A DNA stretch of 11,024 nucleotides from Bifidobacterium breve (GCA_945870085.1 CAMBQX010000043.1:1-11024); one strand, 5' to 3'; counted from the first letter of the stretch, positions 1-7,348 are shown. Numbers and translations: made by a program. Notes: a model not told the origin generated them from the sequence alone.

Positions 1-272
1 AATGCAAAGACTCCACCGATCAGTGAGCCTCGCGGTCCGCGCTCATCACAGCGCAACCCCGCGATAACCATTGCCAAAATCGAAGCCACGATGTAGGCAT
101 TAAACGCCCAGGTGTAACCGCCTAAAGCTTTTAGCTCCAGCGCCATCGCAGGCATGGCGGTTGCGGTCGCCCAGGCTTCGAATCCCACCAAGGTCATCAC
201 CGAAACAATTCCGAGCGTGAAGGTGATTCGTGCTCGACTCAGTAAGCCGTCCGGTAATTCAGTTTCGGTCAT
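1..272 (-). CDS. MFS transporter, N-terminal part (cut by window edge)
   Basis: The reading frame opens with ATG at 272 and stays open to the left edge, giving about 90 residues (begins MTETELPDG). Two hydrophobic segments are visible, roughly residues 16-40 and 55-72. They are followed by GLRCDERGPR (72-81), which fits the MFS motif A loop between helices 2 and 3 (Asp76, Arg78, Gly79, Arg81). The first helix carries FEAWATATAMP and the second is preceded by GGYTWAF, a pattern common in drug:proton antiporter-like MFS proteins of actinobacteria. The substrate cannot be told from this fragment. It lies 13 bases downstream of the DUF3039 gene on the same strand and has only a weak Shine-Dalgarno (GGGGAT), so translation is probably coupled within an operon. 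The family is fairly sure; an efflux role is inference. Confidence 0.8.
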   Translation of the reverse strand, partial: MTETELPDGLLSRARITFTLGIVSVMTLVGFEAWATATAMPAMALELKALGGYTWAFNAYIVASILAMVIAGLRCDERGPRGSLIGGVFA

Positions 273-285
273 GATCCCCGAGCGC

Positions 286-609
286 TCAGGTATCTTTGCC
301 TGGCTTGCCGCCACGACCCAAACCCGCGTGAATTTTCTCGCAGTCCGGGCAGATTGGGAATCTAGATGGATCACGATTCGGGATCCAAGTCTTGCCGCAT
401 AAAGCCTTGACCGGCGAACCGGTCACCGCGCTCTCAACGATCTTGTTCTTTTCAACGTAGTGGGCAAATCGCTCATGATCGCCGTCATCGGTCGACGCCG
501 TGCGCTCCTCGAGCAAAGTGCCCCCCGATAAGCCCGGGGACTCGAGAGGAGCAAGTGTCTCCATCGACGGGGCGACGGAACTGAAGGTAGTGGCTGGCCT
601 GGCGCTCAT
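286..609 (-). CDS. DUF3039 family protein
   Basis: A 107-residue protein with a low-complexity N-terminus (about 1-40) and a conserved core: DDGDHERFAHYV (41-52), ESAVTGSPV (59-67), ALCGKTWIP (69-77) and FPICPDC (84-90). This is the signature of DUF3039, a small actinobacterial family of unknown function. Cys71, Cys87 and Cys90, with His45 or His50, could form a zinc site; that is inference. The C-terminal tail is Gly/Lys rich. The ATG at 609 is supported by a TANNNT -10 hexamer 6 bases upstream, which implies a leaderless transcript. The gene is divergent from the ornithine carbamoyltransferase gene, with 85 bases between starts, and is followed at 13 bases by the MFS transporter gene. No function can be assigned. 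Confidence 0.88.
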   Translation of the reverse strand: MSARPATTFSSVAPSMETLAPLESPGLSGGTLLEERTASTDDGDHERFAHYVEKNKIVESAVTGSPVKALCGKTWIPNRDPSRFPICPDCEKIHAGLGRGGKPGKDT

Positions 610-615
610 GGCCTT

Positions 616-621
616 AGTCTA
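616..621 (-). promoter_or_regulatory. -10 box TAGACT of the DUF3039 gene (leaderless)
   Basis: Read on the minus strand, TAGACT is followed by six bases (AAGGCC) and then the ATG. In actinobacteria the -10 hexamer has the form TANNNT and transcription starts about 7 bases after it, so the start site falls on the ATG itself. No convincing -35 box is seen 16-18 bases upstream. Confidence 0.6.
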
Positions 622-682
622 CGGGGGCGAGGTGAGGGGGCCCAGACTGTTGTCCCAGCCACCGGCCAAGGCGGCGGCGGAG

Positions 683-688
683 TAACGT
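683..688 (+). promoter_or_regulatory. -10 box TAACGT of the argF gene (leaderless)
   Basis: TAACGT is followed by TCGTGG and the GTG start at 695. The 6-base spacing places the transcription start on the start codon. There is no Shine-Dalgarno before the GTG. No clear -35 box and no obvious arginine-repressor-like palindrome is visible in 610-694. Confidence 0.6.
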
Positions 689-694
689 TCGTGG

Positions 695-1714
695 GTGACG
701 TTATTTGGGCGCGACTTCCTTAAGGAGTCAGATTTCACGGCGGCGGAGCTTCGTTCGCTGCTGTCACTTGCGGCTGAGTTAAAGGCCCAACGCAAGGTGG
801 GCAACGAAATTCCACGCCTTCTCGGCAAGCAACTCGCGCTCATTTTCGCGAAATCCTCGACCCGTACTCGCATTGCGTTCGAGGTCGCCATGCGCGACCA
901 AGGGGGCCATGTCACCGTCCTGGATCCGGCCTCCTCCCAAATTGGCCATAAAGAGTCAATAGCAGACACGGCGCGCGTTCTCTCAAGAATTTTTGACGGC
1001 ATCGAATATCGCGGACACGGGCAGGTGATAGTCGAAGAGCTTGCTGAATTCTCTGACGTCCCGGTCTATAACGGGCTGACCGACGAATGGCATCCAACCC
1101 AAATGCTGGCGGACTTCCTCACCATGTATGAGTACGCAGGGATCGAGCACTCCGGCGGTGACCAGTTGCGGTATTCGTATGTCGGTGATGCACGCAGCAA
1201 CATGGGCAACTCTTTACTGGTGATGGGCGCGATCATGGGGGCTGATGTCCGCATAGTTGCACCCAAATCACTGTGGCCAGAGCCAAAAGTGCAGGAGTTC
1301 GCACAGGAGCGTGCGCGTCAAAGTGGTGCGTCAATTCTCATCACCGACGACGTAGCGCATGGGCTTTCGGGCGCGCAATTTGTGCACACTGATATCTGGG
1401 TGTCGATGGGTGAAAGTACCGAGACCTGGGACTCCCGCGTTGCCGCTTTAAAGCCATACCGCGTTGACGAAGACCTGATGGCACTTACCGGCAATGTTGA
1501 GGCCAAGTTCATGCACTGCCTACCTGCGTACCACGATCAAAACACCGCGATCGGGCGCGAAGTTGCCGAACGCTTTGGGCTAAGCGACGGTGTTGAAGTT
1601 TCTGACGCCGTGTTCAACTCCAGCGCCAGCATCGTTTTCGATCAAGCCGAAAATCGAATGCACTCCATCAAAGCCGTGCTTGTCGCCACACTTTGTGACG
1701 AACCAATTAATTAA
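695..1714 (+). CDS. argF: ornithine carbamoyltransferase
   Basis: A cytoplasmic enzyme of 339 residues that transfers the carbamoyl group of carbamoyl phosphate to ornithine, giving citrulline (arginine synthesis, or the reverse step in the arginine deiminase route). All hallmark motifs are present: SSTRTR (54-59, carbamoyl phosphate binding), HPTQ (133-136), SMGES (237-241, ornithine loop) and HCLPA (274-278, catalytic Cys275). GDARSNMGNSLLVMG and the C-terminal DQAENRMHSIKAV resemble the longer enterobacterial ArgF/ArgI and catabolic ArcB type, not the shorter form (just over 300 residues) I would expect for the arginine-operon enzyme of actinobacteria. No other arg or arc gene is in the window, so biosynthetic versus catabolic use is open. 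The GTG start at 695 is set by the -10 box and by the family N-terminus (LFGRDFLKESDF). It overlaps the convergent PEP carboxykinase gene by 8 bases. Confidence 0.95.
   Translation: MTLFGRDFLKESDFTAAELRSLLSLAAELKAQRKVGNEIPRLLGKQLALIFAKSSTRTRIAFEVAMRDQGGHVTVLDPASSQIGHKESIADTARVLSRIFDGIEYRGHGQVIVEELAEFSDVPVYNGLTDEWHPTQMLADFLTMYEYAGIEHSGGDQLRYSYVGDARSNMGNSLLVMGAIMGADVRIVAPKSLWPEPKVQEFAQERARQSGASILITDDVAHGLSGAQFVHTDIWVSMGESTETWDSRVAALKPYRVDEDLMALTGNVEAKFMHCLPAYHDQNTAIGREVAERFGLSDGVEVSDAVFNSSASIVFDQAENRMHSIKAVLVATLCDEPIN
1707..1714. other. palindromic TTAATTAA holding both convergent stop codons
   Basis: The last 8 bases of argF and pckG are the same perfect palindrome. Its right end is the TAA stop of argF (1712-1714). 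Its left end, read on the minus strand, is the TAA stop of pckG (1707-1709). There is no room for a dedicated intrinsic terminator between the genes. Confidence 0.9.
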
Positions 1715-3527
1715 GCCGCGCCCTAAGAGCCGACAACTGACCACGCAGGGCTGCGGGGATTCTGTCGCCGAACTTGTCGTAGTAAGCCTCGGTGAGATCG
1801 GATTCGGCCAACCACGAATCCTTTTCTATCGCGAATAGCTCAGCAATTTGAGCTTCCGAGATATCCAAACCTTCGAAGTTGAGGGCACCTGGCGCTGGTA
1901 TCCGGCCTATCGGAGTTTCAATCGCCTCGGTTTCGCCATCAAGGCGCTGGATAATCCACTCGAGCACCCGCGAGTTCTCACCGAACCCGGGCCACAGGAA
2001 TTTGCCATTTGCATCTTTACGGAACCAGTTAACCGCGTAGATCTTCGGCAACTTATCGGCAGCGGTGAAGCCACCCACCGCCAACCAGTGACCCCAGTAA
2101 TCGGCCATGTTGTAGCCGCAGAACGGGAGCATTGCAAAGGGGTCGCGGCGCAGTTCGCCCACCGCCCCCACCGCCGCCGCAGTGGTCTCACTCGAAACAC
2201 TCGAGCCCATGAATACCCCGTGCTCCCAGTCAAATGACTCGGTAACCAGTGGCACATTTGTTGCTCGGCGCCCACCAAACAAAATGGCATCAATCGGAAC
2301 ACCCGCCGGGTCTTCCCAGTTCGGCGCAATTGACGGGCACTGACCCGCTGGCGCCGTGAAGCGCGCATTTGGATGAGCGGAAAGTTCCCCGGAATCCGGA
2401 GTCCAATCCTGGCCCTTCCAGTCGATGAGGCGCGCTGGAGCCTGCGGCGTCATACCCTCCCACCAGATATCACCGTCATCGGTGAGAGCAACGTTGGTGA
2501 AAATGCAGTTGGCATCGAGTGAGGCGATCGCATTTGCATTGGTTTCCATGCCGGTGCCCGGAGCCACTCCGAAGAACCCTGCCTCTGGGTTGATCGCATA
2601 AAGACGGCCATCGTCACCAAATCGCATCCACGCGATGTCATCGCCGATTGTCTCGACTTTCCAGTTCGGGATTGTCGGTACCAGCATCGCAAGGTTGGTC
2701 TTACCGCACGCCGACGGGAACGCCGCCGTTATGTAGTGGACGTGATTGGTCGGAGAGGTCAACTTCAAAATGAGCATGTGCTCAGCTAGCCAGCCTTCAT
2801 CACGGGCCATCGCCGAAGCGATGCGCAGTGCGAAGCACTTCTTGCCGAGCAGGGCGTTGCCACCGTAACCCGAACCGAAAGACCAGATTTCACGAGTCTC
2901 AGGAAAGTGCACGATGTATTTCTCGTCATTGCATGGCCACTTGACTTCATCACGTGACTGGCCGGCTGCATCAATCAGCGGGTAGCCAACGGAGTGCAGG
3001 GCCGGGACGAATTCGCCCTTATCGCCAATTTGATCTAGTGCAGCCTGACCCATTCGGGTCATGATCCGCATGTTTACGACTACATAAGGTGAGTCGGTGA
3101 TTTCGACACCAAGTTGCGAGATTCTTGAACCAAGTGGACCCATTGAGAACGGCACCACATACATCGTGCGGCCACGCATTGAGCCCTCGAACAGCCCTCG
3201 CAATTTGGCCCGCATCTCCGCTGGTTCTGACCAGTTGTTCGTTGGGCCAGCATCAATCTCGCGCTGAGAGCAAATGAATGTGCGGTCTTCGACTCGGGCT
3301 ACATCACTTGGGCTTGAACGTGCAAGAAATGAATTCGGACGAATCTTTGGATTAAGTTGGATCATCGTGCCCGAGGCAACCATCAACTTGGTTAGTCGGT
3401 GCCATTCGTCTTCTGAACCATCGCACCACTCCACTCGATCCGGCTTGGCCAGCTCGGCCATCTCTTCTACCCATTCGAGCAACTGCTTATTTTTGGTAGG
3501 GGGATTTTCTAGGCCTGGGATGGTCAT
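1707..3527 (-). CDS. pckG: GTP-dependent phosphoenolpyruvate carboxykinase
   Basis: A cytoplasmic enzyme of 606 residues, the usual length of the GTP family. It interconverts oxaloacetate plus GTP with phosphoenolpyruvate plus GDP and CO2, the link between the TCA cycle and gluconeogenesis. Visible motifs in order: YGGNALLGKK (221-230, substrate loop), FPSACGKTNLAML (270-282, kinase-1a P-loop with the reactive Cys274), GDDIAWM (295-301, kinase-2, metal-binding Asp), NPEAGFFGVAPGT (313-325), FGGRR (417-421), PFCGYNMADY (468-477) and FLWPGFGENSRVLEW (510-524, guanine site region). The ATG at 3527 is preceded by GGAG at a 6-base spacing. The gene has 111 bases upstream before the SGNH hydrolase stop, so it probably has its own promoter. 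It converges on argF. Nothing suggests inactivation. Confidence 0.97.
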   Translation of the reverse strand: MTIPGLENPPTKNKQLLEWVEEMAELAKPDRVEWCDGSEDEWHRLTKLMVASGTMIQLNPKIRPNSFLARSSPSDVARVEDRTFICSQREIDAGPTNNWSEPAEMRAKLRGLFEGSMRGRTMYVVPFSMGPLGSRISQLGVEITDSPYVVVNMRIMTRMGQAALDQIGDKGEFVPALHSVGYPLIDAAGQSRDEVKWPCNDEKYIVHFPETREIWSFGSGYGGNALLGKKCFALRIASAMARDEGWLAEHMLILKLTSPTNHVHYITAAFPSACGKTNLAMLVPTIPNWKVETIGDDIAWMRFGDDGRLYAINPEAGFFGVAPGTGMETNANAIASLDANCIFTNVALTDDGDIWWEGMTPQAPARLIDWKGQDWTPDSGELSAHPNARFTAPAGQCPSIAPNWEDPAGVPIDAILFGGRRATNVPLVTESFDWEHGVFMGSSVSSETTAAAVGAVGELRRDPFAMLPFCGYNMADYWGHWLAVGGFTAADKLPKIYAVNWFRKDANGKFLWPGFGENSRVLEWIIQRLDGETEAIETPIGRIPAPGALNFEGLDISEAQIAELFAIEKDSWLAESDLTEAYYDKFGDRIPAALRGQLSALRARLN

Positions 3528-3533
3528 TCACGG

Positions 3534-3537
3534 CTCC
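3534..3537 (-). promoter_or_regulatory. ribosome binding site GGAG of pckG
   Basis: GGAG on the minus strand lies 6 bases before the ATG at 3527 and supports that start. Unlike several neighbours, this gene has a true leader. The rest of 3528-3638 holds several weak TANNNT-like words on the minus strand (for example TATGGT) but no -10/-35 pair I can defend, and no clear intrinsic terminator for the gene ahead of it. Confidence 0.6.
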
Positions 3538-3638
3538 AAATTCGAGGCGAAGCATGGTCTTTGCTAGCAGGTACATCATGATGCCTTAGGGGCTACCTTG
3601 TTGACCATACAACGGCTAAAAACCGCGGTTGTGACGAA

Positions 3639-4250
3639 CTACACAGGGCCGGGCCCGGGCTTGACAAGGGGCGGGTAGGCCCTGGCGATGGCCTCATTCA
3701 TGATACGGGCAAATGCCCGCGCCCCCGCCGGGCGCAAGTGCGCCCCATCGTCATAAAGCCACTCGGCGGCGTGCCTGCTGGCCGCCCAATTCCAGTCCAC
3801 GATGTGCACTTGGTCGGCCGGAAACCGTGCCTCACAACGGCGGAGCATCTTGTTGTTTACCGGCTCCCAGAGCCGAGGGACCTTTATTGTCACCAAGAAC
3901 ACTTTGCGGGTGGGGCCCGCGGCCTGGACTAGTTGCTTGCAGGTTTCGATGGGATACGACCCATTAGTACCCAAATGCACTATGACGTTCTGCGGTAGGC
4001 GACGACCAAGCTTGCGCAAGATACCCGGACCTGTTGCCGCCTGCCGGCTTACCACCGCATCAACAAGGGTGAAATCCCGACGATTCAGGAGATTCCACCT
4101 GGCCCCGAGCATCACTGAATCGCCGATGGCGACCCTGGTGCCCGCCCCAGTGGTATCTGGTTTTGCCTGCGCAAGTGGTGTCGGCATCAGGGCCATCATT
4201 GATACCCCAAGCACGACCACCGCCAGCCGTCCAAACCCGCGAAGCAACAC
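3639..4250 (-). CDS. secreted SGNH/GDSL-type hydrolase
   Basis: A 203-residue protein with a Sec-type signal peptide: Arg4 and Arg8, a hydrophobic core about 9-22, and AQA before Lys30 as a likely signal peptidase I site. The mature part has the SGNH blocks: AIGDSVMLGA (41-50) with nucleophile Ser45, HLGTNG (92-97) with oxyanion Gly/Asn, and DDGAHLRPAG (167-176) with Asp168 and His171. The version resembles the SGNH domain found at the C-terminus of acyltransferase-3 (OafA-like) proteins, here free-standing, so a role in adding or removing O-acyl groups on envelope polysaccharide is plausible but not shown. The C-terminus is Pro/Gly rich. The GTG start at 4250 is supported by a -10 hexamer 6 bases upstream and by the signal peptide. 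It lies 26 bases behind the copper ATPase gene. Confidence 0.88.
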   Translation of the reverse strand: MLLRGFGRLAVVVLGVSMMALMPTPLAQAKPDTTGAGTRVAIGDSVMLGARWNLLNRRDFTLVDAVVSRQAATGPGILRKLGRRLPQNVIVHLGTNGSYPIETCKQLVQAAGPTRKVFLVTIKVPRLWEPVNNKMLRRCEARFPADQVHIVDWNWAASRHAAEWLYDDGAHLRPAGARAFARIMNEAIARAYPPLVKPGPGPV

Positions 4251-4256
4251 TCGATT

Positions 4257-4262
4257 ACCTTA
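4257..4262 (-). promoter_or_regulatory. -10 box TAAGGT of the SGNH hydrolase gene (leaderless)
   Basis: Read on the minus strand, TAAGGT is followed by AATCGA and the GTG at 4250. It sits in the 26-base gap behind copA, so the hydrolase can be transcribed independently of copA. AAGG in the same stretch could instead serve as a weak Shine-Dalgarno on a copA read-through transcript. Confidence 0.5.
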
Positions 4263-4276
4263 CGTGGCTGCCTCGG

Positions 4277-6514
4277 TCACTTGCTAATCGACCTAAAACT
4301 TCGTAGTCGAAGGGAGTTTGCCACCACGAACACCGATGAGAATGCCATTGCCGCACCAGCTAGCAGCGGGTTGAGCAGCCCAACCGCTGCTAGCGGAATC
4401 ATCGCGACGTTGTAAGCGAAAGCCCAGAACAAGTTGCCCTTGATAATCCGCAGCGTGCGCCGGGCTAATCGAATCGCGTCAACCGCTGCTAAAAGATCAT
4501 TTCGCACCAGTGTGATATCGCTGGCCTCGATAGCCACATCTGATCCTGAACTCATTGCAATGCCAAGATCGGCTTGCACCAATGCCGCCGCATCATTAAC
4601 TCCATCGCCAACCATTGCTACGACTTTGCCGGATTGCTGGGCCGCAACAACCAATGCGACTTTATCTTCGGGGTGCACCTCGGCAACGACATTATCGATG
4701 CCCACCTCAGCCGCAACCTTTGTCGCAACGGCCAGTGAGTCACCACTAAGCATTGTTGTCGAGATGCCCATTCGAGTAAGTTCACCGATTGCTCTACTAC
4801 TTGTTGGGCGCACCGTGTCGGCAAGCGCTATCAAGCCGAGGAGCTCTTCGTCACCTGAAATCGCAACTACCGCCGAGCCTGACAAACCCGCTTCAGTAAT
4901 GGCGCCGGTGAACCAGGTCGGCGCCGTGCTAGGTACCTGTTCAAGTACCCAACTAGGTCGGCCAACTCGTAGAAGTCTGCCGCCAGCCCTGGCCGCCGCA
5001 CCGCGGCCTGGTGAATTGACGAAGTCGGTAATTGCGATTGGCTTACTGCCCGCAACCGCGGCAGCAACAATCGCGCGCGCTAATGGGTGCTCGCTGTATG
5101 CCTCAACACTTGCGGTCAAAGTGAGCACCTCGGCAATATCGAGCCCCGGAGCCACTGTCACCTTTTGGACCGCCATCAGGCCCGTGGTGATTGTCCCGGT
5201 TTTATCAAGCATCATCGAATCAATGCGCCGGCTTTGTTCTAGGGTTTCAGGGCCGCGCAGCACAATGCCCAATTGCGCACCTCGCCCGGTGCCGACCAGC
5301 AGGGCGATCGGGGTAGCCAGGCCGAGTGCACATGGGCAGGCGATGATCACGACCGCGACCGCCGAGGCAAAAGCCGCCTGCACATCACCGGTGACAATAA
5401 GCCAGATAACAAGGGTGGCAAGGGCTAACCCCAGCACTATTGGGACAAACACTGCCGCTATGCGATCAGCTAGCCGTTGAATCGGCGCCTTACCTGTTTG
5501 GGCCGCAGTGACCAACCGGGCAATTTGCGCCAATTTGGTTTGCTCACCGACACCGGTTGCCCGGATAAGTAAGCGGCCATCCAGGTTCACCGTGGCGCCA
5601 ACGACCATTGAGCCAGGGCCAACCGAAACCGGAACGGACTCACCGGTTAACAGCGCCTCGTCAATTGCGCTCTCACCATCGATGACCTCGCCGTCGGTTG
5701 CAATTCGCTCACCGGGCCTGGTGATGAAGGTATCGGATACCTTCAACTCGGCGAGCGGCACTTCAACTTCAATCCCCTCCCGTACCACCGTCGCCCGGTC
5801 AATGCGCAAAGACAACAGCGCGCGCATTGCCGAACTTGAATTGCGTTTTGCCCGCGACTCAAACCAACGACCTGCGAGCACAAACACCGGCAATGCGGCT
5901 GCTACCTCAAAATACAAAGCCGGTGGCTGACCGAGATCGGCCATCGCGCCCATGAAGAGTGAATGGGCGGCACGAAAGGTGAGTGCACCAGATCCACCAA
6001 ATAGCAGTGCCCACACGCTCCAGAAGTATGCGGCGAGGGTGCCCAAACTGATCAACGTATCCATGTTCGCGGTGCGATGACGAAGGTTCAACCATGCCAC
6101 TCGATGAAATGGCCAAGCCCCCCATAAGACCACGGGAGTCGTGAGCACAAATACGAACCACTGCCAACCGCTAAATTGCAAAAACGGGATCATCGAAAGC
6201 AGCACCACCGGAATTGCAAGGACTAATGAAAACCAAAAATGCCGGCGGATCTGAAGTCCGTCATTTTTTATTGCCTCGTCGACATCGTTTTGAAACTCTG
6301 GAGCGATTGCGTCGTATCCAGATTCTTGAATTACTTTAATAAAGTCGGCTGTTTGGTATTGCGATGTGAAATCAATATGTGCCGACTCGGTTGCGTAGTT
6401 AACACTCGCCGCGACCCCCGGGAGTTGATTAAGTTTGGTCTGAACCCGTTGCGCGCACGAAGTGCAGGTCATGCCGATTACCGCAAGATCAATCTCCTGC
6501 AGTTCAGCGCTCAC
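4277..6514 (-). CDS. copA: Cu+-exporting P1B-type ATPase
   Basis: A membrane pump of 745 residues that uses ATP to export Cu+ (or Ag+) from the cytoplasm. Domains in order: one heavy-metal-associated domain with GMTCTSC (14-20, Cys17 and Cys20); membrane helices about 92-112, 118-133, 151-172 and 199-216; actuator domain with TGES (290-293); transport helix with CPC (393-395); phosphorylation site DKTGT (437-441, Asp437); nucleotide domain with SEHP (474-477) and GDGVND (636-641); and two last helices with YN (701-702) and MAFSS (723-727). CPC with YN and MxxSS is the P1B-1 (Cu+) pattern. The frame is open upstream to an ATG at 6628, but I chose the GTG at 6514. It has GGGAGG at an 8-base spacing, it starts just before the metal-binding domain, and the longer form would run into the divergent S51 gene. 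No chaperone or copper regulator gene is adjacent. Confidence 0.95.
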   Translation of the reverse strand: MSAELQEIDLAVIGMTCTSCAQRVQTKLNQLPGVAASVNYATESAHIDFTSQYQTADFIKVIQESGYDAIAPEFQNDVDEAIKNDGLQIRRHFWFSLVLAIPVVLLSMIPFLQFSGWQWFVFVLTTPVVLWGAWPFHRVAWLNLRHRTANMDTLISLGTLAAYFWSVWALLFGGSGALTFRAAHSLFMGAMADLGQPPALYFEVAAALPVFVLAGRWFESRAKRNSSSAMRALLSLRIDRATVVREGIEVEVPLAELKVSDTFITRPGERIATDGEVIDGESAIDEALLTGESVPVSVGPGSMVVGATVNLDGRLLIRATGVGEQTKLAQIARLVTAAQTGKAPIQRLADRIAAVFVPIVLGLALATLVIWLIVTGDVQAAFASAVAVVIIACPCALGLATPIALLVGTGRGAQLGIVLRGPETLEQSRRIDSMMLDKTGTITTGLMAVQKVTVAPGLDIAEVLTLTASVEAYSEHPLARAIVAAAVAGSKPIAITDFVNSPGRGAAARAGGRLLRVGRPSWVLEQVPSTAPTWFTGAITEAGLSGSAVVAISGDEELLGLIALADTVRPTSSRAIGELTRMGISTTMLSGDSLAVATKVAAEVGIDNVVAEVHPEDKVALVVAAQQSGKVVAMVGDGVNDAAALVQADLGIAMSSGSDVAIEASDITLVRNDLLAAVDAIRLARRTLRIIKGNLFWAFAYNVAMIPLAAVGLLNPLLAGAAMAFSSVFVVANSLRLRSFRSISK

Positions 6515-6522
6515 TCGCACAT

Positions 6523-6528
6523 CCTCCC
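6523..6528 (-). promoter_or_regulatory. ribosome binding site GGGAGG of copA
   Basis: A strong Shine-Dalgarno on the minus strand, 8 bases before the GTG at 6514. It decides the start against the upstream GTG at 6520 (only 2 bases from it) and against the far ATG at 6628. No dyad resembling a CsoR or CueR operator is evident in the 54-base gap to the divergent gene. Confidence 0.75.
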
Positions 6529-6556
6529 ACCAAATCTCACCTGATGTACACGGCCA

Positions 6557-6562
6557 TAGGCT
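6557..6562 (+). promoter_or_regulatory. -10 box TAGGCT of the S51 peptidase-like gene (leaderless)
   Basis: TAGGCT is followed by GAGCCC and the ATG at 6569, again a 6-base spacing with no Shine-Dalgarno. It lies in the 54-base gap between this gene and the divergent copA. Confidence 0.6.
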
Positions 6563-6568
6563 GAGCCC

Positions 6569-7348
6569 ATGACAAGCGCTGGGCGACTCGCGCTCGTCGG
6601 CAGTGGTGAGTATTTGCCGGTTATGCATGAGATTGAGGAGTGGTTACTCCAAGACCGGCCACCACGCTACGTTCAACTTGCCACCGCGGCCGCCCCCGAG
6701 GGTCAGCGATCCCTTGATAACTGGCACCGCCTCGGGGCAGCAGCCGCAAAAAGGCTCGGCGCCGAACAAGTAATAATTGATGTGCGCACCCGCGATGACG
6801 CCAACGACCCAAAATGGGCAGCAGCGATAAGTGGCGCCGGCCTCATTTACCTTTCCGGTGGCAACCCGAGTTTTTTGGCCCGCACCTTGATCGGCACTTT
6901 GGTGTGGAAAGCCATTGAGCACGAGTGGCGCTTAGGTTCAGCACTCGCCGGCTGTAGCGCAGGGGCGATGGCCCTTGGTGGATATGTGCCCGACTTTCGG
7001 CACCCGCGCGCCGGTGGGGTTGATGGGCTAGGTGTTGTTCCAGACATTCGCGTGTTGCCGCATTTTGACCGCTACGCCAAGTGGGTGCCAGATTTTGCGA
7101 TGCGGCCACTTGTCGCACCGGGCAGCTACATAGTCGGCATTGATGAAGACACGGCATTAATTGGTGAGGCATTAGTCGATGAGGTAATCGCTGCGGATCA
7201 AAGCGCACCTGTCGAAGCGAAAGACGGCCTCGAAACTTGGCAGTTCCGCTCCCGCGGCCGCCAATCGGCTTGGCGCGTAGAAGCCGATCGGCGCTACCGC
7301 GTCAATAGCGCGCTGGCCTTGCGCGTTAACACCGGCAACTTGGGCTAG
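6569..7348 (+). CDS. peptidase S51 / cyanophycinase-like (type 1 glutamine amidotransferase-like) protein
   Basis: A 259-residue cytoplasmic protein of the class I glutamine-amidotransferase fold. Visible motifs: LALVGSGEY (8-15), IYLSGGNP (93-100), AGCSAGAMAL (127-136) with the nucleophile elbow Ser130, LPHFDRY (163-169) with a candidate catalytic His165, and GIDEDTALI (190-198). Ser at the elbow in place of Cys marks the S51 family, which includes dipeptidase E (Asp-X dipeptides) and cyanophycinase. No cyanophycin synthetase gene is in the window, so the substrate is unknown; a small aspartyl peptide is a guess. The last 60 or so residues (basic, after residue 200) look like a family-specific tail. 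It starts head to head with copA, and its TAG stop is part of the -10 box of trmB, 9 bases before that gene. Confidence 0.85.
   Translation: MTSAGRLALVGSGEYLPVMHEIEEWLLQDRPPRYVQLATAAAPEGQRSLDNWHRLGAAAAKRLGAEQVIIDVRTRDDANDPKWAAAISGAGLIYLSGGNPSFLARTLIGTLVWKAIEHEWRLGSALAGCSAGAMALGGYVPDFRHPRAGGVDGLGVVPDIRVLPHFDRYAKWVPDFAMRPLVAPGSYIVGIDEDTALIGEALVDEVIAADQSAPVEAKDGLETWQFRSRGRQSAWRVEADRRYRVNSALALRVNTGNLG

Noticed and set aside
408..425. Perfect 7-base inverted repeat TGACCGG / CCGGTCA with a 4-base loop.
   Set aside because: It lies inside the conserved VTGSPV codons of the DUF3039 gene, has no T tract, and is most likely a by-product of the coding sequence.
3601..3638. TTGACC as a plus-strand -35 box, and the palindrome AACCGCGGTT as an operator or terminator.
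   Set aside because: There is no -10 at a proper distance and no plus-strand gene follows; the palindrome has no loop and is too short to support a call.
3645..3661. GC-rich palindromic stretch at the 3' end of the SGNH gene.
   Set aside because: It encodes the Pro/Gly tail KPGPGPV and is not followed by a T run on the minus strand, so it does not qualify as an intrinsic terminator.
4434..5480. A 348-codon open frame on the plus strand.
   Set aside because: It is wholly antisense to copA, its translation is low-complexity Ser/Ala/Thr/Pro, and it has no family motifs; a shadow of the real gene.
6515..6568. Copper-responsive operator (CsoR or CueR type) in front of copA.
   Set aside because: No convincing dyad is visible; only weak -10-like words such as TACATC on the minus strand.
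6515..6628. N-terminal extension of copA to an ATG at 6628 (783 residues).
   Set aside because: It would overlap the divergent S51 gene and its promoter, encodes no recognisable domain, and lacks a Shine-Dalgarno, whereas the GTG at 6514 has GGGAGG at a good spacing.
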